NCBI RefSeq assembly: GCF_003574735.1 | Contig: NZ_QORW01000022.1 | Coordinates: 37,347 to 101,346, forward strand | Direction of reading: 5' to 3' | DNA length: 64,000 nt | DNA from: Dongia deserti | Lineage (GTDB): Bacteria > Pseudomonadota > Alphaproteobacteria > Dongiales > Dongiaceae | Part shown: in pieces, positions 41,708-49,825 of the stretch | How the letters are laid out: the number at the start of each line of letters is the position of its first letter | How positions within the stretch are numbered: position 1 is the stretch's first letter | Made by a program: the position numbers and the translations under genes | The notes under the pieces: model-generated | Databases searched by the model: none | The model's input: the letters and a program-made list of their open reading frames with translations, nothing else | Told to the model about the DNA's origin: nothing

Positions 41708-41893
41708 GGGATTGCAGCGCTTCGTCCGATGCGAACCGCTGCGACGGGTGCACGAATGTGTGTTTGGTGTTCTGGCTCTCGAGAGCCAACCGATTGATCC
41801 GAGGCTCTAATTGCCACTTAATTCCGGCAATTTAGAGAAAATAAACCCGTTCCCACGATCATTCCGGAATCGGCATTTCCGGGGACTAGCCGC

Positions 41894-43165
41894 TTGATCA
41901 TCCCGTTCCACGTCCGCCGCATGCTCGCAACCCTGCGGGCCACGCTGACCGAGGACATGGCCCGCCGGCGGCTCAGTCCGACGCCGGCGCGCATGCCCGC
42001 GCTTCGCGGTGTGCGGTCGGCAACAGAGCAATCGGTCCGGGCCATCTGGCATCGTCTGAAGAAGGATGGATCCGCATCGGATGACGATGAGGACATCATC
42101 GCAGATCCACAATCCGTGGCAGCTGCCGCGGCTTATTCCAGGAACATCGAGAATTTCATCGGCACGGTGAAGGTGCCGCTCGGTGTCATCGGCCCGCTGC
42201 GCATCAACGGCATTCATGCCAACGGAGAGTTCTTCGTACCCTTGGCCACATCGGAAGCGGCATTGGTCGCATCCTACGGCCGCGGTGCCGACGTTGTCTC
42301 GAGCGCCGGTGGTGCGAGTGCGGCCATGGTTTCCGAAGGTGTGTTGCGCACGCCAGGATTTGTGTTCCGCGACCTCATGGAAGCGGGCCTGTTCATCGAC
42401 TGGGTGGCGTCCAACGACGATGCCTTGCGCGCCGCGGCGGAGGCAACCACCCGCCATGGCAAGCTGGTTTCGATTGAGCCGGTGATCGACAACGATACCG
42501 TCTTCCTTCTGTGTCGCTATACGACTGGCGATGCATCCGGTCAGAACATGGTGACGATCGCCACGCAGGCCGCGTGTCTCTATATCGAGGCGAACACGCC
42601 GATCAAGCCGCGTCACTGGTTTCTGGAGGCGAATTTCTCTGGCGACAAGAAGGCCTCCTTCCTCGGCCTGCTGACCGGACGAGGCCGCAAGGTCACCGCG
42701 AGTGTCATTATTCCTGATGAGCTGATCGAACGCCGGCTCCATACCAGCGTCGAGCGAATCCTGGAGTATGCCAAGATCGCCAATCTGGGGGCGCTGCTGA
42801 GCGGTCAACTCGGCGCGCAGGCGCACTACGCGAACGGGTTGGCGGCATTCTACATCGCCACCGGCCAGGATGCGGCCTGCGTCGCGGAATCGGCGACCGG
42901 CTATACGCGCGTTGACCGCCGCGATGGCGGCGTATTCGTCTCCGTTACTTTGCCCAACATCCTGGTCGGTTCGGTCGGGGGCGGCACGTCCTTGCCAAGC
43001 CAGGCGGCCAGTCTGGGCATTCTCGGCCTGCGCGGGCCAGGTAAGGCGGCCGCTCTGGCAGAGGTGGCGGCCGTGCTCTGCCTTTGTGGCGAGGTGTCCA
43101 TCATCGGCGCTATGGCGGCGGGCCAATTCGCGCGCGCCCACCACAAGCTAGCCAGACAGAGGTAG
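41894..43165 (+). CDS. Class I HMG-CoA reductase
   Basis: A 423-residue soluble HMG-CoA reductase that would make mevalonate from HMG-CoA with NADPH. ENFIGTVKVPLGVIGPLRI (86-104) opens the domain. The catalytic set is complete: E121 (ATSEAAL), K252/K253 (FSGDKKAS), D326 (ATGQDAAC) and H416 (ARAHHKLA). DASGQNM (213-219) and GSVGGGTSLPSQ (359-370) bind the cofactor as in class I enzymes. Translation may start at TTG 41894 or at ATG 41921. Alphaproteobacteria normally use the MEP route, and no other mevalonate-pathway gene is in the window. It heads a seven-gene operon; the next gene is 4 bp away. Confidence 0.93.
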   Translation: MIIPFHVRRMLATLRATLTEDMARRRLSPTPARMPALRGVRSATEQSVRAIWHRLKKDGSASDDDEDIIADPQSVAAAAAYSRNIENFIGTVKVPLGVIGPLRINGIHANGEFFVPLATSEAALVASYGRGADVVSSAGGASAAMVSEGVLRTPGFVFRDLMEAGLFIDWVASNDDALRAAAEATTRHGKLVSIEPVIDNDTVFLLCRYTTGDASGQNMVTIATQAACLYIEANTPIKPRHWFLEANFSGDKKASFLGLLTGRGRKVTASVIIPDELIERRLHTSVERILEYAKIANLGALLSGQLGAQAHYANGLAAFYIATGQDAACVAESATGYTRVDRRDGGVFVSVTLPNILVGSVGGGTSLPSQAASLGILGLRGPGKAAALAEVAAVLCLCGEVSIIGAMAAGQFARAHHKLARQR

Positions 43166-43169
43166 CACT

Positions 43170-44117
43170 ATGTCCGATACCACCTCCGCTCGCGCCCAGC
43201 TTCCTTTTCTTCATCGGTTTTGGGCCTACCAGGCCGAGCGGTTTCCACTGCTCCGCACCGTGACCTTGCTGATCGTGTTCACGGCAGCCAGTATCAGCGT
43301 CTCCGCGCACCTTTCCCAGCGCGCGCTGCCAGGGCTCTGGACATTCGTGGTGGCGGCACTGGTAGCGCTCATCGTGTTTTTCCAGATGCGCGCCAGCGAT
43401 GAGGTCAAGGACCACGACGAAGATTACCGCTATCGTCCGGAGCGGCCGATTCCGCGCGGACTGGTTTCGCTGCGCGAGGTCGTCACCGTAGCGCTGCTGC
43501 TGGTGCCGCTCGCCATCCTGCTCGCGGTCTCGCTCACTCCCTGGCTGCTGGCGCTTCTGGGTCTCGTCTGGCTGTGGCTGGGGCTGATGACGGTCGAGTT
43601 CTTCGCGCCCGCATGGCTGAAACCGCGGCCCTTTATCTACCTGGTCTCCCACATGCTCATCATGCCGATCATCGACCTGTTCGTGACGGCGACGGAATGG
43701 CTGCCGCATGATCGCTGGGCGCCCAATGGATTGTGGCTGTTTCTTGCGCTCAGTTTCTTCAATGGCTGCGTGCTGGAGATCGGCCGCAAGATCTGGGCGC
43801 CGCAGAACGAGCGCGATGGGGTCGAGACCTACTCCCAGCTGCTCGGGCCGCGCCGCGCCGCCGCTCTCTGGGCTGGCGCGGCCGCGGCCGCGCTGGGTTG
43901 GCTGATCGCCGTCGGAGTCGCAGTCGGCGCTCTGCTGCCGGTTGCAGCGATCGGGACAGTCGCCTTCCTGGTCGTCGCCGTGACCGCTTTGCGCTTCCGG
44001 GCCAATCCCACGCCGGAGGGACAGAAGCGAATCGATGTGCTGGCCGGGCTCTGGGTGCTCGTCTGCTACGCCGCAGCCGGCTTCGCTCCGTTGCTTGGCC
44101 TCGAGGCGATCACATGA
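43170..44117 (+). CDS. UbiA-family prenyltransferase-like membrane protein
   Basis: A 315-residue inner-membrane protein with about eight hydrophobic helices. The first aspartate-rich motif is ASDEVKDHDEDYRYRPERPI (residues about 75-94), the N/D-x-x-D-x-x-x-D metal-diphosphate site, followed by PRGLVSLREV as in UbiA proteins. A weaker second acidic cluster is APQNERDGVETYSQLLG. It should transfer a prenyl chain from a prenyl diphosphate to an acceptor. The stop overlaps the start of the next gene (ATGA). Confidence 0.88.
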   Translation: MSDTTSARAQLPFLHRFWAYQAERFPLLRTVTLLIVFTAASISVSAHLSQRALPGLWTFVVAALVALIVFFQMRASDEVKDHDEDYRYRPERPIPRGLVSLREVVTVALLLVPLAILLAVSLTPWLLALLGLVWLWLGLMTVEFFAPAWLKPRPFIYLVSHMLIMPIIDLFVTATEWLPHDRWAPNGLWLFLALSFFNGCVLEIGRKIWAPQNERDGVETYSQLLGPRRAAALWAGAAAAALGWLIAVGVAVGALLPVAAIGTVAFLVVAVTALRFRANPTPEGQKRIDVLAGLWVLVCYAAAGFAPLLGLEAIT

Positions 44118-46576
44118 CGCAAATGATCGGTGCGCTCCGGGACCGGATGGAGGTCGCCGATTTCGGCGGCAAGGCGGCGGCATTGTCGCGCCTGGTCGCG
44201 ATGGGCTTCGACGTGCCGCCGTTCATCGCCGTCAAGCCGGAGGCGTTCCGGATCGACGGGCTTGATGCCGGCGTTTCGGCGAAACTGCAGCAGTCGCTCG
44301 ACGACCTCGGTGAGGGGCCGTTCGCCGTGCGCTCCTCGGGCCGGGAGGAGGATGGGGCCAGCCACTCCCATGCCGGGCAGTTCTTGTCGGTGCTCGAGGT
44401 CAAGAAATCGGAGGTGGGTGCCAAGGCTATCGAAGTCTGGCGCTCTGGCTTGACCGACACGGTCCGGACCTATCGCCTCTCCAAGGGCCTCAACGCGGAT
44501 GGCGGTGCGCCAGCGGTTATCGTGCAAAGAATGGTCAAGGCGCGGGCGGCCGGCGTGCTCTTTACAGCCGATCCCGTCAGCGGCCGGCGCGAGCGCCTGG
44601 TGGTTTCCGCTGTGGCTGGGCTGGCGGATCGCTTGGTCGGCGGCGAGATCGACGGCGACGATTACGTGCTCGACAAGGCCGATGGCCGCCTCATCGATGG
44701 TCCCGATTCCGGCGCGTTGCGGCCGGCGGATCTCGAGGCGCTGGCGGAACTGGCGAAGCGCGTGGAAACCGCTTTCGGCTGCCCTCAGGATATCGAATGG
44801 GCCTTTGAGGACGATCGGCTCTTCGTGCTGCAGGCTCGTCCTATCACGACGTCGCTGCAGGAAGCTCCGATCAGCGATCCGGTCGTGACGATCTTCGACA
44901 ATTCGAACATCATCGAGAGTTATCCCGGCATCACGTCGATCCTGACCTACAGCTTCGCACAATATGTCTATGCCCGCGTCTATCGCGTGTTCGTCCGGCT
45001 GGTCGGCGTAGACGAGGCCACCATTCGCGCCCATGCCGCGGTGTTCGACAACATGCTGGGCCGGATCAACGGGCGGATCTATTACAACCTGATCAACTGG
45101 TACCGCACCCTGGCCCTGTTGCCGGGTTTCGCCATCAACCGCGGCTACATGGAAACCATGATGGGCGTGGGCGAGGCGCTGCCGGCGGCGATTGTCGATG
45201 CAATCGCGCCGCCGCGGGCGCGTGGCTTGGCCGTAATCGGCGAGTGGATCCGCATCGGCCGGGTCGCCTTCCGGCTGCTGTTCGAGGCTGGTCGGCTCAA
45301 ATGGAGCATCGCCGCATTCTATCGGCGGCTGAATCGTGCACTGGAGCAGCCATCGGATCGGCTGTCCACGATGCCGTTGACGGCACTCGCCGCTGAGTAC
45401 CGTCGCATCGAAGCCGAGTTGCTGGACCGCTGGGATGCGCCGCTGATCAACGACTTTCTTTGCATGATGGCGTTTGGAGCCTCCCGCAAGCTGCTGGAGC
45501 GTTGGGCTGGCACCGAGGGGCTCAGCGCTCACAACGATATCATGATCGGGCAGGGCGACATTGTCTCAGCAGAACCGGCGCAGCGCATTCGCAGCATGGG
45601 CGCGCTGATCCACGGCGACACGCCGCTGATCGCGCGGCTCGCGGCCGGCGACAGGACTGCGCTCGACGCCCGGTCCGACCTGGCGGCGGCGGTCAAATCC
45701 TATCTCGAGAAGTTCGGCGACCGCTGCACCGAAGAGCTGAAGTTGGAAAGTGCGACTCTGGAGGATGATCCGACGCCGCTGCTGGCTGCGATCTCCGCCG
45801 CCGCGGGAGCTGGCGATGCGCACCGTCCGGCGGTCGGAATCGAGGCGCGGCTGAACGCGCTGTTCCCCCACCATCCGGCGAAGCGGTGGATGGCGCGCTG
45901 GGTCGTCGGCTGGGCCAAGGCGCGGGTCAGAGACCGCGAGAACCTGCGCTTCGAACGGACTCGTATCTTCGGGCGCGCCCGCCGCCTGTTCCTTGCCATC
46001 GGCCGCCAGTTCGCCGCGCTGGATGTGATCGAGAAGCCGCGCGATGTCCTGTTCCTGACCGTCCAGGAGATCCTGGGGGCGATCGAGGGCTTCGGTGCCA
46101 CGGCCGATCTCAAGGGACTGGTCGCGGTCCGGCAGCGTGAGCAAGAGCGCGACCGCGGTTTGCCCGAGCCGCTCGAGCGGGTTTCAATCCAGGGCGCCGT
46201 CATCTCCGGACCGTCCTCCAGCGCTGATACTGCGCCCACGCAGGTCGCGGACGATCGTCAAAGAAAAGGCACTGGATGCTCGGCGGGCAAGGTCGTTGCC
46301 GCCGCACGCGTCGTCCGCGACCCTAGAACGGAATCGCTCGCGCCAGGCGAAATCCTGGTTGCCCGCAATACGGATCCAGGCTGGATCGCCGTCTTCACCA
46401 ATGCCTCCGCCATTGTCGTCGAGCGCGGCAGCCTGCTCTCACATTCCGCCATCGTGGCGCGCGAACTCGGCATCCCGTGCGTCGTCGGCATCAAGGGCGT
46501 GCTGGATTGGGTCCGTCCCGGCGAAAGGCTCTCTGTCGATGGCGCGACCGGTCTCGTGGTGAAGATCGATGGCTGA
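44114..46576 (+). CDS. PEP-synthase/Rph-like phosphotransferase
   Basis: An 820-residue three-part enzyme. The N-terminal ATP-grasp domain has FAVRSSGREEDGASHSHAGQ, VLFTADPVSG and CPQDIEWAFEDDRLFVLQAR then PIT, as in PPDK/PEP synthase and rifampicin phosphotransferase. The middle (about 280-660) is a large helical region like that of Rph, where the acceptor binds. The C-terminal swivelling domain carries GSLLSHSAIVARELGIP with the phosphohistidine at H777. No PEP/pyruvate TIM barrel follows, so it is Rph-type: beta-phosphate of ATP to a hydroxyl of an acceptor. The acceptor is unknown. It overlaps both neighbours. Confidence 0.85.
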   Translation: MTQMIGALRDRMEVADFGGKAAALSRLVAMGFDVPPFIAVKPEAFRIDGLDAGVSAKLQQSLDDLGEGPFAVRSSGREEDGASHSHAGQFLSVLEVKKSEVGAKAIEVWRSGLTDTVRTYRLSKGLNADGGAPAVIVQRMVKARAAGVLFTADPVSGRRERLVVSAVAGLADRLVGGEIDGDDYVLDKADGRLIDGPDSGALRPADLEALAELAKRVETAFGCPQDIEWAFEDDRLFVLQARPITTSLQEAPISDPVVTIFDNSNIIESYPGITSILTYSFAQYVYARVYRVFVRLVGVDEATIRAHAAVFDNMLGRINGRIYYNLINWYRTLALLPGFAINRGYMETMMGVGEALPAAIVDAIAPPRARGLAVIGEWIRIGRVAFRLLFEAGRLKWSIAAFYRRLNRALEQPSDRLSTMPLTALAAEYRRIEAELLDRWDAPLINDFLCMMAFGASRKLLERWAGTEGLSAHNDIMIGQGDIVSAEPAQRIRSMGALIHGDTPLIARLAAGDRTALDARSDLAAAVKSYLEKFGDRCTEELKLESATLEDDPTPLLAAISAAAGAGDAHRPAVGIEARLNALFPHHPAKRWMARWVVGWAKARVRDRENLRFERTRIFGRARRLFLAIGRQFAALDVIEKPRDVLFLTVQEILGAIEGFGATADLKGLVAVRQREQERDRGLPEPLERVSIQGAVISGPSSSADTAPTQVADDRQRKGTGCSAGKVVAAARVVRDPRTESLAPGEILVARNTDPGWIAVFTNASAIVVERGSLLSHSAIVARELGIPCVVGIKGVLDWVRPGERLSVDGATGLVVKIDG

Positions 46577-47669
46577 GTCGCAGATCGCCGGCAAGGCACG
46601 GTTCGACGACATCCGCTATGCCCAGCTATGGGAGGATGCGGAAGTCCTGGTTGCCGGTTTGGATAGCCGCCCCGGGGCGACGCTGGTTTCCATCTGTTCC
46701 GCCGGCGACAACGCGCTCGCCATGCTGACGCTGGATCCTGCAAAGGTCGTCGTCGTCGATCTCTCCAGCGCTCAGATCGCCTGTCTCGTCCTGCGCATGG
46801 CTGCGTTCAGGGCGCTGAATCATGTCGGGTTCCTGGAACTGATGGGGGCGGTGCCCTCGGCGCGGCGAAGCCAGCTCCTGGACCAAGCGGCGCGGACGTT
46901 GCCTCCTGGAGACCAGGCGTTCTGGGATGCGAGAAGGCCGGCGATCGTCGCGCACGGGCTCGGCGGGATCGGTAAGTTCGAGCGCTATTTCCGAATCCTG
47001 CGGCGCTGGCTGCTGCCGTTGGTGCATGATCGGCGCACCATCGACGGGATCTTCGTGTCACGCCCGCCCGATCAGCGGGCACGCTTTCTCGCCGAGCGTT
47101 GGAATAATCGGCGCTGGCGTTTCCTGCTGAAGTTCTTTTTCTCGAATGCCGTGATGGGCCGGTTGGGTCGCGATCCTGCGTTCTTCGACCACGTCGACGG
47201 CAGCCTCAGCGATCACGTGCAGCGCCGCATCAATCACGCGGCGATCACGCTGGATCCCTCCTTGAATCCCTATCTGCACTGGATCCTGAAGGGCACGCAT
47301 GGCAAGGCGCTGCCGATGACCTGGCGCGCGGAGCATTTCGCCACTATCCGTGATCGCCTCGACCGGATTGACATCCGGCCGGGTTCCCTGGAGCGCTTCG
47401 TGTCGACCGGCGAAACGGCGGACGGCTTCAACCTGTCGGATATCTTCGAATATATGGACGAGGCAACCTTCGCGGCGGTGTATGGCTCGATCCTCAGCGC
47501 CGCGCGTCCGGGTTGCCGCCTGGTCTATTGGAACATGATGGTGCCGCGGCGGGTGCCGGAGCCTTATCGCGCGCGTGTTCGCCGGCTGCGGGACGTCGAA
47601 GACCGCGGCAAGGCCGCTGACAAGGCCTTCTTCTATTCCGATTTCGTGGTGGAAGAGGTGCTGGCGTGA
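46569..47669 (+). CDS. DUF3419 (BtaA-like) 3-amino-3-carboxypropyl transferase-like protein
   Basis: A 366-residue protein of the DUF3419/BtaA family. RYAQLWEDAEVLVAGLD and TLVSICSAGDNALAMLTLDP, then VVVVDLSSAQIACLVLRMAA form the AdoMet-binding fold typical of BtaA, which moves a 3-amino-3-carboxypropyl group from AdoMet to diacylglycerol. FNLSDIFEYMDEATF and RLVYWNMMVPRRVP are the conserved C-terminal blocks. There is no BtaB methyltransferase next to it, so betaine lipid is not the evident product. It overlaps the upstream gene by 8 bp and the downstream gene by 4 bp. Confidence 0.88.
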   Translation: MAESQIAGKARFDDIRYAQLWEDAEVLVAGLDSRPGATLVSICSAGDNALAMLTLDPAKVVVVDLSSAQIACLVLRMAAFRALNHVGFLELMGAVPSARRSQLLDQAARTLPPGDQAFWDARRPAIVAHGLGGIGKFERYFRILRRWLLPLVHDRRTIDGIFVSRPPDQRARFLAERWNNRRWRFLLKFFFSNAVMGRLGRDPAFFDHVDGSLSDHVQRRINHAAITLDPSLNPYLHWILKGTHGKALPMTWRAEHFATIRDRLDRIDIRPGSLERFVSTGETADGFNLSDIFEYMDEATFAAVYGSILSAARPGCRLVYWNMMVPRRVPEPYRARVRRLRDVEDRGKAADKAFFYSDFVVEEVLA

Positions 47670-48970
47670 GCATTGCCGTCAACCTCGCGCTCGTTGCCGC
47701 ATCGATCCTGCTGCTGCTCGGCGTGATGGCCGGAGTGAAGGCCGCCGCGGGCTCGCTCGCGATCGGCAAGGAAACGCAGCGCAAGCTCATTCATGTCGCC
47801 ACCGGCCTCTACTGCATCGCGCTGCCGCTGATCTTCGATGAGCGGTGGCCGATTCTGGTGCTGGTGGCTGCCGCTTTGGTCGTTCTGCTGGCGCTACGAT
47901 CGCCACAGATCATGAAGACAGGCCTGGCTTCGACCTTGCACGGGGTGGAGCGCAACTCGCACGGCGAGATCTATCTGGTCCTGGCGGTCGGTTTCCTCGC
48001 GTTTCGCACGGAAGGAGACCTGGTCGCTTACGTGCTGCCTCTGCTGGTTCTGACGCTGTCAGACGCCGCGGCGGCGTTGGTCGGCGTGGCCTATGGCCGC
48101 CGCAAACTCGACGTGGAGGAAGGCGCCAAGAGCGTGGAAGGCGCTGTCGCCTTTTTCGCCACCACCTGCCTCATTGCGATGATCCTACTGTTGCTGATAA
48201 CCGACGTGCCGCGATTGAGCGTCGTGCTGCTCAGCCTGATGATCGCGGCCTTCGGCGCCATGGTGGAGGTCAACTCGTGGAAGGGCCTCGACAACCTCTT
48301 TATCCCGGTCGGGCTGCATCTCTTCCTGGTCAGCCATCTGGACTCGCCGCCTGTCCAGCTCCTCGTGCTCACCGCCGGCTTCCTGTTGGTGGCGGCATTC
48401 GTTCTTGCGGCGGCGCCGATGCTGCAGGTCACCCGGCAGGCGGCGAAGGCGGCGACAGTGCTGATCTTCCTGGTCTGTTCGGTGACCGCGCCGCACAACG
48501 CGATCCTGCCGGCGGTTGCGATCCTGGCGCATCTGGCGGCGCGACGCAGCCGGCCGTGTCGCAGCCGTCATCCGGACCTTGACCTGCTCGGCACCGTCGC
48601 CGGTATCTCGCTGATCTGGCTGTTCGTCGGCGAATATGCCGGTATGACCGCCATCAACATGTTCAATTTCACCTTCGGCATCGCTGCGGTCATGCTGTTG
48701 ACCTTAGCCAGCAGCGTGTGGCCGAAATGGGCGGTGGCCGCCTCCGTCGCCGCGATCTTCGCGGCTCTGCTGGTCATCGCCGGGTGGAATCCGCCGACGG
48801 CGCAGTGGCATCCGTTGCTATGGCCCTGGGCTGCAACTGCAATGGCAGGAGGCTGCCTGCTGGCGCTGTGGGCGCCCGGATGGTTCGACCGCTATCGCGG
48901 CCCGCGCGTCTTCGCACTTGCGCTGATCGTGCCGGTCCTGCTGTTCGTGACAGGGAGATTCACCACATGA
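47666..48970 (+). CDS. Phytol/dolichol-kinase-like membrane protein
   Basis: A 434-residue polytopic protein of about 12 helices. ETQRKLIHVATGLYCIALPL near the N-terminus and LTLSDAAAALVGVAYGRRKL then EEGAKSVEGAVAFFATTCL match CTP-dependent dolichol/phytol kinases of the VTE5/Sec59 type; SDAAAALVG and KSVEG correspond to the catalytic loop. The C-terminal 200 residues are extra membrane helices with no recognisable motif. It would phosphorylate an isoprenoid alcohol, in keeping with the HMG-CoA reductase and UbiA genes. The substrate is inferred. Confidence 0.8.
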   Translation: MSIAVNLALVAASILLLLGVMAGVKAAAGSLAIGKETQRKLIHVATGLYCIALPLIFDERWPILVLVAAALVVLLALRSPQIMKTGLASTLHGVERNSHGEIYLVLAVGFLAFRTEGDLVAYVLPLLVLTLSDAAAALVGVAYGRRKLDVEEGAKSVEGAVAFFATTCLIAMILLLLITDVPRLSVVLLSLMIAAFGAMVEVNSWKGLDNLFIPVGLHLFLVSHLDSPPVQLLVLTAGFLLVAAFVLAAAPMLQVTRQAAKAATVLIFLVCSVTAPHNAILPAVAILAHLAARRSRPCRSRHPDLDLLGTVAGISLIWLFVGEYAGMTAINMFNFTFGIAAVMLLTLASSVWPKWAVAASVAAIFAALLVIAGWNPPTAQWHPLLWPWAATAMAGGCLLALWAPGWFDRYRGPRVFALALIVPVLLFVTGRFTT

Positions 48971-49812
48971 GAGCCGGCCCCGAAATCCTCACAGTAGACG
49001 GCGCCGAGGCGACGATCCATCGCGATGCCCCACATTGGGAAGGCCTCTCCACCGCAGCTCTCGGGTCGTTCCTCTGCAATGATGCGCAGAGCGGCGCCGC
49101 ATTGTTGGACCGGGCCGCGGCGATACTGGCCGGCGAAGGCTTCGCCGCCTTGATTGGCCCAATGGACGGCGACACTTGGCATCGCTATCGCGTGGTGACG
49201 GAGAGCGACGGCAGCGCGCCCTATCTGATGGAGCCTGTCAGCGGGCCAGCCGATCACGCCGCTTTTCTTGCTGCCGGATTCGCGCCTATCTCGGAATACG
49301 TTTCTATGCGTGGCGCCTTGTCGGGGGCGATCGATCCCGCGCCCAAGAGCGTGCGGGGCGTGCGCGTGGTGGCGTGGGATGGCAACAGGTCGGAGCAGCT
49401 CTTCGACCAGCTGTTCGCCGCGTCGGCGTCGGCGTTCGAACGCAACCGCTTCTTCAAGCCGATCGAGAAGGCCGCCTTCCTGAAGCTGTACGAACCGGTC
49501 ATTCCGCTCATCGACCCGCGTCACGTGCTGTTTGCGCAATCGGACGGCGGCGAGCTGGTGGGATTCCTGTTCGGCATCCCGGACCGGTTGGAGGGAGAGC
49601 TGCCGAAGACGGTCATCCTGAAGACCTATGCCTCCGGATTGCGCGGTGTCGGCCATCTGCTGGCAGACACCTTTCACCGCAATGCCCTGGCGCTTGGCTA
49701 CAGCGATTTCATCCATGCCTTGATGCACGTGGACAACATCTCGCGCCAGCGCAGCCTTCGTTACGGCGGCACCGTCTTCCGGCGCTACGCCCTGATGGGC
49801 CGGCGCCTGTGA
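48967..49812 (+). CDS. GNAT-fold acyltransferase-like protein
   Basis: A 281-residue protein beginning MRAGPEILTVDGAEATIHRD. The fold suggests two joined acyltransferase halves. The strongest stretch is LKTYASGLRGVGHLLADTFH then DFIHALMHVDNISRQRSLRY, which corresponds to the acyl-CoA loop and the C-terminal strand of GNAT enzymes. The classical R/Q-x-x-G-x-A loop is degenerate (RGVGHLLA). It would acylate an amine or hydroxyl with the product of the ligase encoded next, 13 bp downstream (inference). The start overlaps the kinase-like gene by 4 bp. Confidence 0.7.
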   Translation: MRAGPEILTVDGAEATIHRDAPHWEGLSTAALGSFLCNDAQSGAALLDRAAAILAGEGFAALIGPMDGDTWHRYRVVTESDGSAPYLMEPVSGPADHAAFLAAGFAPISEYVSMRGALSGAIDPAPKSVRGVRVVAWDGNRSEQLFDQLFAASASAFERNRFFKPIEKAAFLKLYEPVIPLIDPRHVLFAQSDGGELVGFLFGIPDRLEGELPKTVILKTYASGLRGVGHLLADTFHRNALALGYSDFIHALMHVDNISRQRSLRYGGTVFRRYALMGRRL

Positions 49813-49825
49813 CCAACCTGCGCCC

